This document shows, piece by piece, positions 8,101 through 12,536 of a stretch of DNA of 12,536 nt. Location: positions 1-12,536 of the forward strand of contig CAYJEX010000034.1 of NCBI GenBank assembly GCA_964369465.1, read 5' to 3'. A program made the position numbers and the translations under genes. Within the stretch, counting starts at the first letter, position 1, and each line of letters begins with the position of its first letter. The DNA comes from CAYJHC01 sp964369465 (GTDB taxonomy: Bacteria; Bacillota; Clostridia; Peptostreptococcales; Anaerovoracaceae). The notes under the pieces are model-generated. The model was not told the DNA's origin. It saw only the letters and a program-made list of their open reading frames with translations, and searched no databases.

Positions 8101-9363
8101 GTTACAAGCCTTGTGGGAAGTTCTTCAAGAGATGATTTGCATACAGGCGCAACAACACGTCCTACATTGGCCTTAAGCCGTAACGCTATACTTTTCTACA
8201 CCCAGACAGACGGAAGCACTGTAGAAGGTGCCGGAACAGCTCTAGGTTCATTTTACAAAACCACAGAGAAAAAAGGCGGTACTTCTTCTACTTCAGAATG
8301 GAAATTACGGATTCAAGACAGCGGCAGAAACTTCAGTGTGTCTAATGTAGTTGTAAAAGGCAATAAGGTTACCTATGATTACGCTAATGCAAAAACAGGT
8401 ACAGACGAATATGTTTCAGTACTTATTCTTGATGACAGTGGAAAAAACATACTATACTACGGTAAAATACTGGATTTATCCGGAGGTAGTACAAATAGCA
8501 CAAACAATATATTCACACTACCTGATGAAATTGCAAAGCAAAGTAGTGTAAGATTGCAATTTATCAACGAAAATGAAAGTGGCACAGAAGCACCGAATAT
8601 TTCTAGCGCTTTTGTAAGGGAAAGTGAAGTTGAAACAAATACAAATCCAGGTTTACCAAGAAATATTACTATAACAGCAACTACAAATGGTAGCGTAAGC
8701 ACAAACCCTGAATCAGTAGCAACAGTAGGATCAAATGTAGCAATTACAGCAGCTCCAGCTGGTGGCTATGAAATAGATACGGTGACAGTTATGGATTCAG
8801 ATGGAATAAATATTTCAGTAAATGGAGCAGGCAGCATACGCACTTTCTCTATGCCAGACAAAGATGTAACAGTAACGGTGACATTTAAAGAAAAAGTACT
8901 CCCACCAGCTACCCATAACATGATATCTGGGGCAAATCAAAGTGCAAAGCAAGGACAAAGTTTATCCTTTACTTCTGACGGAGAATATGCTAACTTCCAA
9001 GGTGTTGAGGTAGATGGGAATGAATTAACTAGAGGCACACACTACACAGATAGTGAAGGTAGTACCATAATCACATTACATGGCAGTTATACAGAAACTC
9101 TCTCTCTAGGGGAACATACAATTGAGATAATAAGTAGTACAGGTGTAGCTACGGCGCAGTTTACTATAACTGCACAGACCACTCCAACACCTACACCAGA
9201 TCCAGATGATTCGGATACCTCATCACATACAGATGAAGACATTCCTCAAACAGGTGACAATACTGCCTTACCGATTTTTGTTGCTTTACTGCTTGCTTCA
9301 ATTTTGGGAATGGGAACTATGTTTATGTTTAGAAAAATGTCAATAACGACAAGAGAAAAATAA
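5131..9363 (+). CDS. Giant wall-anchored surface protein with three beta-helix-like modules
   Basis: A 1410-residue secreted protein expected to be fixed to peptidoglycan by sortase. The signal peptide is 1-28 (cleavage after AFA). Three divergent copies of one module follow, starting near 43, 382 and 624. Each opens with a T-x-x-G-x-x-L segment, then an aligned stretch anchored at Y72, Y410 and Y660 (YNIHLSAD, YNVRLVSQ, YHLHLSAD), then many short Asn/Thr/Gly-rich strands typical of a right-handed beta-helix. The first two copies end in KYVNI or KYVKI. Residues 911-1170 match nothing I recognise. Residues 1177-1255 resemble the Flg_new/InlB-B-type repeat and 1260-1346 an X2/Ig-like domain. 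A Thr/Pro/Asp linker leads to IPQTG (1371-1375), a hydrophobic helix and a basic tail. AAGGAGG (5118-5124) fixes the start. Adhesin or glycan binder is the likely role; no catalytic site is evident. No sortase gene lies in the window. Confidence 0.85.
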   Translation: MKIKSKKLLALLLTFAMILSILPFNAFAEGATSAPSNASAGSVTYFGNTLVPDTYYKVGDDSALQISTVADYNIHLSADSSTLTLNNMNHTVTFQHPIINSGLDDLTIHSNNSSLTSKSSTAISGNNLTFTGNLNLAVDGTGNNGILSTGDINIVGNIDSPSIHATGKITISSESEVDIRAAGEDPYAISAMEVIVNNNACLNAVASLNNAVSESIAIDAILVVNDGGEVLAFGGSGTAGGDAILRAEVNGGSVIATTQGNGDGIARDLTVNNGAVTIDSRNGNGIGYYATVSGGTLAVNASEYGIADGGVGQDTTITGGNVIITGGTSAFETKPTVTPKGENQAIVMAGASAPGELKDVTSSSYGYTDKYVNINIIKSGQITLAGTPLTEGYHKFAANGTHFVGTSSDYNVRLVSQNGINNLYFNELSISSDFASEALKTTGDITVHLSGTNSINNTRIGSTAITAENNITFTGGGSLIIQGNDGVGINATGAVTVTNANTSVTSTGDAANGITASSVLVQNNATLSSLGTLNSTNITVNNATISGSSLTDYGIDGAVHLYGEGSATASGATNAFSQKPVIHSNLVTVNGGDTQGTASLIADLTSPYHQNKYVKIDFKNTTSPVTVLGTNLLKDTYYLIETPAEGNSTLKTLGANATNYHLHLSADGSTLTMNSAVMKYNNHAVEFENTLTIQLIGTNKIDTFLSAITSDKNNLTIKADNVSTGSLEMLSSRNSAINIDGILSITNCTIKATTEETTISGEANGISANQIIIDKSNVEAVGGNSSDTASAGSGIWGTHIYITNSTVTATTGLGTDEPAIKADTGDLSIENSILTANTNTSAAMSLDVAGDIRIGLGSTVNTPKTFGNKAPLFPAGATVKVNGSVISSPESGIGNLGSVRKVEVSSEVSTTRTMLMDFSHLQYRSVQGDDYGIQGDLIYLGTHVNPVGWIKLNEAGLMLSRSVSAITYDNLTAEEKIAVSGTFSNLSNEQVTSLVGSSSRDDLHTGATTRPTLALSRNAILFYTQTDGSTVEGAGTALGSFYKTTEKKGGTSSTSEWKLRIQDSGRNFSVSNVVVKGNKVTYDYANAKTGTDEYVSVLILDDSGKNILYYGKILDLSGGSTNSTNNIFTLPDEIAKQSSVRLQFINENESGTEAPNISSAFVRESEVETNTNPGLPRNITITATTNGSVSTNPESVATVGSNVAITAAPAGGYEIDTVTVMDSDGINISVNGAGSIRTFSMPDKDVTVTVTFKEKVLPPATHNMISGANQSAKQGQSLSFTSDGEYANFQGVEVDGNELTRGTHYTDSEGSTIITLHGSYTETLSLGEHTIEIISSTGVATAQFTITAQTTPTPTPDPDDSDTSSHTDEDIPQTGDNTALPIFVALLLASILGMGTMFMFRKMSITTREK

Positions 9364-9381
9364 AGTGACCAAAATACAAAC

Positions 9382-9406
9382 CGAATAATTCGAATCATTC
9401 GAATTA
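9382..9406. repeat. Three 9-bp repeats forming a 21-bp palindrome
   Basis: CGAAT recurs at 9382-9386, 9391-9395 and 9400-9404, exactly 9 bp apart, with near-identical spacers (AATT, CATT, TAAA). The last two copies form a perfect palindrome with arms of 10 bp (9386-9395 and 9397-9406) around C9396. It lies about 20 bp after the surface-protein stop codon. A weaker inverted repeat (AAGATAT at 9428-9434, ATATCTT at 9449-9455) follows. It could be a 3' hairpin or a protein-binding site. Confidence 0.5.
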
Positions 9407-9461
9407 AAATTACAATTGCCATACACGAAGATATGATAAATCAACATAATATCTTAACCCC

Positions 9462-9503
9462 AAAAGCAAATTCGCACTATATAAGTGCGAATTTGCTTTT
9501 TTT
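9462..9503 (+). terminator. Intrinsic terminator of the surface-protein gene
   Basis: A perfect 17-bp inverted repeat has its left arm at 9462-9478, a 5-base loop (9479-9483), its right arm at 9484-9500 and T residues through 9503. It should stop the surface-protein transcript. On the minus strand it ends in only four T residues followed by GGGG, so it may also act weakly on the convergent operon. Confidence 0.9.
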
Positions 9504-9568
9504 AATAAGGACAGCATTCCCTAATACCGAACATCAAATATCTTAGTTATTTTATCTAAAAGATTCCC

Positions 9569-9600
9569 AACTCAACTAGTACAACAAGTTGAGTTTTCTT
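9569..9600 (+). terminator. Second hairpin terminator between the convergent genes
   Basis: Nine-base arms AACTCAACT (9569-9577) and AGTTGAGTT (9587-9595), with a 9-base loop, are followed on the plus strand by TTTTCTT. It starts only a few bases beyond the stop codon of the minus-strand operon. Read on the minus strand it lacks an immediate T tract (GGGAATC, then TTTT), so it fits better as a back-up stop for plus-strand readthrough. It may still serve both directions. Confidence 0.6.
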
Positions 9601-11040
9601 TTATCTGAATCCTGGTTTTGTATTAGGGCCACCTCCCATTCCACCCATTTGATTTACATCTACATCGTTTCCCATAGCATCAGTTACTGAACCTCCTGTA
9701 ATAGAGTATTCTCCTGATACATCCAATTCACTATCGCCTCCTGAATAGATAGAATTAACATTAATAACGATTTCGCCACCTTCAATATATAAATCTCCAT
9801 TCGAGTCAATTCCATCACCTTGACAAGCTAAATAGATATTCCCATCTGTTATTAATATATAGCCACTATCACTGCTCGCATTCATTGCGTCATCCAAAAC
9901 ATTTATAGAAATATCCCCTCCATTTATTGTTATTGTTGAACCTTCTATTCCTTCATATCCATCTTCTACAATTAAGTCAATATCATTTATCTTTAAATCT
10001 ATTTCTGCGTGAAGCGCATCATCTCCTGTGATTATGTTATACGCACCACCATTTACAGTTAAATTCTCATCTGCGTGAACTGCATCTTCATACGAGGAAA
10101 TAATATAATCCCCTCCATTCAATATTATGTTTAAACCTTTCAAACCTTTCATACTATATTCTAATTGTGAACTTGGTTGAATTGTATTGCCAGATCCTTC
10201 CCCAGGAGTTATATCATTTAATACTTCTACAAAACCACCGCCCGATTTAATATTATATGACCCGTCATCAATTTGAAGTATTTGCTCCGAGCTTATTCCA
10301 TCATTTTGTGCAAGTATATCAAAGTCACCACTTACAATAAGCACGTTTCCTTTGTCTGCTTCATCTGCATTTGATGCTTTAAGCCCGTCCTTTCCAGCTG
10401 TAATTTCTATATCTGCTTCCTTTATTGCAAGGAAATCTTTTCCAACAATACCATCTTCTACTGCCTCTACAGCAATTGTAGCCCCCTCTATTATCAAGTC
10501 GTCTCGACTATTAATTCCATCATTGTATAATGTGGTTACATCCAAACTGCCATCTCCAATTATTACTGTATCTGCTTTAGAGTAAATAGCAGCCGAAGGA
10601 AACTCTTCATCAGTTGTTGAAATTGAACCTTGTGTAACTGTGTTATGCCCTTCTAAAACTATCACCACGTCTTTTGCTTCTATAATATTAATAGGCGTAG
10701 AGTCTTGACTATTAATATTCGCTTCGTTTAAAACAAGGTACACTATGCCTTCATCTGAATTTTTATCAACGTTTACTGTTATCGTGCTAGTTGTATAATC
10801 TCCTGAAAATTCGTACGTTCCACTTTTAGTAATCAAGATTTCTTCACCATCACTAAATGTTACACTTTCTGCCATTTCGCTTAAATAGTCTTTAGTCGGG
10901 TATTCTAGGGAACTTATAGTCGCCTCTTCGCCTATGTTGTTAGTATCTCCATTTGAAAGCCTATTTATAACTAGCATAGAAATCACACCTACTACAACGA
11001 GAACAACCACCCCTATTATCAAAATGATTTTTTTATTCAT
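9601..11040 (-). CDS. Membrane-anchored Cthe_2159-family beta-helix protein (carbohydrate-binding domain)
   Basis: A 479-residue extracytoplasmic protein of the Cthe_2159/DUF4353 family. The founding member is a right-handed beta-helix reported to bind acidic plant polysaccharide. An N-terminal hydrophobic helix (about 5-26) follows MNKK. There is no lipobox cysteine and no clear cleavage site, so it is probably a signal anchor. After a spacer, the domain begins near 60 with the typical SGTYEFSGDY and continues in rungs marked by motifs such as NDGINSRDDL, KDGLKAS, NDGISSEQ, EDAVHADENL, DDALHAE, LDDAMNASS and GDGIDSNGDL, alternating with strands ending in GG. The acidic rung turns could bind metal or polyanion. 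The C-terminus is a Met/Gly-rich tail after a VDVNQ segment. AAAGGAG seven bases upstream supports the start. It is the last gene of the operon, 14 bp after the DUF4956 gene, and needs no promoter of its own. Confidence 0.88.
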   Translation of the reverse strand: MNKKIILIIGVVVLVVVGVISMLVINRLSNGDTNNIGEEATISSLEYPTKDYLSEMAESVTFSDGEEILITKSGTYEFSGDYTTSTITVNVDKNSDEGIVYLVLNEANINSQDSTPINIIEAKDVVIVLEGHNTVTQGSISTTDEEFPSAAIYSKADTVIIGDGSLDVTTLYNDGINSRDDLIIEGATIAVEAVEDGIVGKDFLAIKEADIEITAGKDGLKASNADEADKGNVLIVSGDFDILAQNDGISSEQILQIDDGSYNIKSGGGFVEVLNDITPGEGSGNTIQPSSQLEYSMKGLKGLNIILNGGDYIISSYEDAVHADENLTVNGGAYNIITGDDALHAEIDLKINDIDLIVEDGYEGIEGSTITINGGDISINVLDDAMNASSDSGYILITDGNIYLACQGDGIDSNGDLYIEGGEIVINVNSIYSGGDSELDVSGEYSITGGSVTDAMGNDVDVNQMGGMGGGPNTKPGFR

Positions 11041-11054
11041 AGTAGCTCTCCTTT

Positions 11055-11747
11055 CTATAGTCCTTTAAATAATATTTCTTGTTTGCCGATGACAATCTCT
11101 AGGTTTCCATTTCTTGTTCTAAGTTCATCAACAAAGTTTTTTTCTGTTTTTGTATCTTTAAGTTCAATCTCATAACTTAGCTTAAATACACTTCCCATAT
11201 TGCTAGTCTTTGCCGAAACCAAGCTTGCACTCTTTGCAAATTTTTCAAAGATATCGTCAAACACATTTGTGTAATTAAGACTTTCTGGAATAGAGATATG
11301 TAGTGTACGATTTCCGTTTTCTTTCTTCTCTCCAAATTTTATACTACTCAAAACTAAAGCAAATATGCAAGCAGTGATTGAGAAAATCACTGCATATCCA
11401 ATATAGCCCATCCCTATAGTAAGCCCTGTACACATTGAGGTAAAAATCGCAACTATTTCCTTTGCTGTTCCAGGTACTGAACGGAAGCGAACGAGGCTAA
11501 AGGCGCCTGCAACAGCAATCCCTGCTCCCAAATTTCCATTTACCATAAGAATTACCATAGTAACCGCTATCGGCAATACTGCTATTGTTATCACAAAACC
11601 TTTCGAGCTTTTTTCTTTGAATGAATAAAACTTTGCCATTATTATACCCAAAACAATTGATGATACAATACAAATAAAAAATTCTCCTATACTTATATCC
11701 GTTCCTGTAGTCGAGTCAAATATCCCTTTAAATATATCATTAAGCAT
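11055..11747 (-). CDS. DUF4956 integral membrane protein
   Basis: A 230-residue membrane protein with four or five helices (about 20-40, 50-70, 72-88, 97-113, 115-136) and a soluble C-terminal domain (146-230), probably cytosolic. The signature GNLGAG (71-76), GAFSLVRFRS (81-90) and PGTAKEI (92-98) identifies the DUF4956 family, for which I know no proven function. The Gly-rich helices and the GTA motif recall MgtC/SapB membrane proteins, and the tail has an alternating strand/helix pattern like the ACT-type domain of MgtC; this resemblance is by eye only. The ATG lies inside the end of the VTC gene (8-bp overlap) and its GGGGGA ribosome site is within that gene's last codons, so translation is coupled. 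The pairing suggests that the two proteins act together, perhaps as a membrane partner or channel for the VTC product. Confidence 0.87.
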   Translation of the reverse strand: MLNDIFKGIFDSTTGTDISIGEFFICIVSSIVLGIIMAKFYSFKEKSSKGFVITIAVLPIAVTMVILMVNGNLGAGIAVAGAFSLVRFRSVPGTAKEIVAIFTSMCTGLTIGMGYIGYAVIFSITACIFALVLSSIKFGEKKENGNRTLHISIPESLNYTNVFDDIFEKFAKSASLVSAKTSNMGSVFKLSYEIELKDTKTEKNFVDELRTRNGNLEIVIGKQEILFKGL

Positions 11748-12462
11748 TCACTAATCCCCCTATATTATTTTTAAAATCCTCTAAAAAGTATCTCTTATAC
11801 GCTGTCCCATATTTCGAAAAAGATATTTTGTAAATTCCATTTGTTTCTAAGAATTTCAAAAACCAAAGAGGCAAACCTAATGCCGTTTTCACTTCAAGTA
11901 CTACATATTCTTTTCCAATAATTTCTTTGTCTTCAGGGCTAGAGTATAGTGAAATATTAGTATTACGAGTCTTTATTTCAAAATCAAATGTAAGCCTAAA
12001 GTTTTTGTCCTGGGTAGAAAAAAACGCTTCTCTATCATATGACAAATAGACTTTAGGTTTTATTCCATCATAAGAATTTTTAAAGTACTCTATTTCATTT
12101 AGTATTTGAGACTTCTCTACTAAGCCTGCGTTGTTACAAAAATATGATAAAACTTTCTTCTGATTATCGTAAATTCTTCTTTTATATACTACGCCATTGA
12201 ATTTCTTTTTTAATTCTACAAACGCAGTACTATCATCACTTGGTTGTCCGTAACATCTAACTCTAAGTTTTTCCTTATACCTTGGCTTTTCTATAGAATT
12301 TCGAATTATTCTATAATCTTCTGTGTCAAAATATATGTTGGAAATTTTATGCCTACCATACTCATCCCTCTGCATATCCTCAGGCATTGCTGCCAAAAGC
12401 AACTCATATTGATTTTTTGTCAGCATGTATTTTAATTCATATCTTTTAAAATTTGTTTTCAT
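11740..12462 (-). CDS. VTC-domain polyphosphate polymerase-like protein
   Basis: A 240-residue cytosolic protein with the tunnel fold of the catalytic domain of yeast Vtc4 (CYTH/TTM superfamily), which makes polyphosphate from ATP. The whole basic/acidic residue set of the family appears in order: FKRYELKY (5-12), YFDT (44-47), RYKEKLRVRCY (61-71), VELKKK (82-87), YKRR (93-96), SYDREAF (141-147), VVLEVK (187-192) and SKYGTAYKRYF (216-226). It has neither the SPX domain nor the membrane helices of the yeast protein. I chose the start MKTNFKRYELKY because it matches the family. An in-frame ATG four codons upstream (12474) is possible, but its GGGAG site touches the start codon. For 12462, AAGG lies 4 bases and GGAG 12 bases upstream. 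It is first in a three-gene operon. The true product in bacteria of this type is unproven. Confidence 0.87.
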   Translation of the reverse strand: MKTNFKRYELKYMLTKNQYELLLAAMPEDMQRDEYGRHKISNIYFDTEDYRIIRNSIEKPRYKEKLRVRCYGQPSDDSTAFVELKKKFNGVVYKRRIYDNQKKVLSYFCNNAGLVEKSQILNEIEYFKNSYDGIKPKVYLSYDREAFFSTQDKNFRLTFDFEIKTRNTNISLYSSPEDKEIIGKEYVVLEVKTALGLPLWFLKFLETNGIYKISFSKYGTAYKRYFLEDFKNNIGGLVNA

Positions 12463-12482
12463 TTTACCTTGCATCTCCCTTC

Positions 12483-12511
12483 CACGTTTCTTCTCTTTTA
12501 TTCTAAACGTG
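12483..12511. repeat. Inverted repeat across the operon start region
   Basis: CACGTTT (12483-12489) and AAACGTG (12505-12511) are exact reverse complements separated by 15 bases. The pair brackets the predicted -10 box and transcription start of the minus-strand operon. It could be a second regulator site. As RNA only one arm would be transcribed, so a hairpin is unlikely if the predicted start near 12493 is right. Confidence 0.4.
12500..12505 (-). promoter_or_regulatory. Predicted -10 box of the VTC operon
   Basis: On the minus strand TAGAAT (12505 down to 12500) matches five of six -10 consensus bases. Transcription would start near 12493, about 30 bases before the ATG at 12462. No good -35 hexamer lies at 16-18 bp; the best, TTAAGT, is 19 bp away and falls inside the palindrome at 12514-12533. 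This suggests regulated transcription. Confidence 0.45.
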
Positions 12512-12513
12512 AA

Positions 12514-12533
12514 ACTTTAAGTTTACTTAAAGT
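12514..12533. repeat. Perfect 20-bp palindrome, operator-like, upstream of the VTC operon
   Basis: Arms ACTTTAAGT (12514-12522) and ACTTAAAGT (12525-12533) are exact reverse complements around TT. The centre lies about 30 bp upstream of the predicted start of the minus-strand operon, overlapping the -35 region where a repressor or activator would bind. The length and AT-rich symmetry fit a dimeric winged-helix regulator such as the MarR type, but no regulator gene is visible here. It could instead belong to an upstream gene's 3' end beyond the window, although it lacks a T tract. Confidence 0.6.
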
Positions 12534-12536
12534 CAT

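Noticed and set aside
5131..9363. CRISPR array or nucleotide-level tandem repeats in the large gene
   Set aside because: Repetition is at the protein-fold level only. The DNA copies are too diverged to be exact repeats, and there are no regular spacers.
10352..10585. Plus-strand 77-codon open frame inside the Cthe_2159-type gene
   Set aside because: The Ser/Pro/Ile-rich translation is the antisense of the repetitive beta-helix coding sequence; it has no start signals or family likeness.

Overview
The window looks like chromosome from a low-GC, Gram-positive anaerobe of the class Clostridia, possibly Lachnospirales. The grounds are AT-rich DNA, strong AGGAGG-type ribosome binding sites, an IPQTG sortase signal, a histidine kinase with a 7TMR-DISM-like membrane region, and a VTC / DUF4956 / Cthe_2159-type gene trio. 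The genus cannot be read from the sequence. No rRNA, tRNA, CRISPR array or mobile element is visible.

Left part, plus strand (1-5050). A promoter at 28-56 is followed by a dyad (61-93) and a leader of about 190 nt. Next comes a membrane-bound c-di-GMP protein with a degenerate GGDEF and an intact EAL domain, so probably a phosphodiesterase. A sensor histidine kinase follows after 70 bp and overlaps its OmpR-type response regulator by 8 bp. A strong intrinsic terminator (5011-5050) closes the group.

Middle, plus strand (5051-9600). One gene with its own candidate -10 box encodes a 1410-residue secreted protein: signal peptide, three divergent copies of a beta-helix-like module, an unassigned region, a Flg_new/InlB-B-like repeat, an X2/Ig-like domain, a Thr/Pro/Asp linker and an IPQTG sorting signal. 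Its 3' region holds a 21-bp palindrome built from 9-bp repeats and two hairpin terminators.

Right part, minus strand (12536 to 9601). A compact operon, convergent with the rest, encodes a VTC-fold polyphosphate polymerase-like protein, a DUF4956 membrane protein (8-bp overlap) and a membrane-anchored Cthe_2159-family beta-helix protein (14-bp gap). Upstream are a -10 box and a perfect 20-bp palindrome placed like an operator.

Working model (inference): the left genes are a surface-signalling unit combining c-di-GMP breakdown with a two-component system, and the giant wall-anchored protein is a plausible output. The right operon may couple cytosolic polyanion synthesis to a membrane partner and a surface beta-helix protein. 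Its substrate and product are not established. The right operon is the best candidate for an under-described system.
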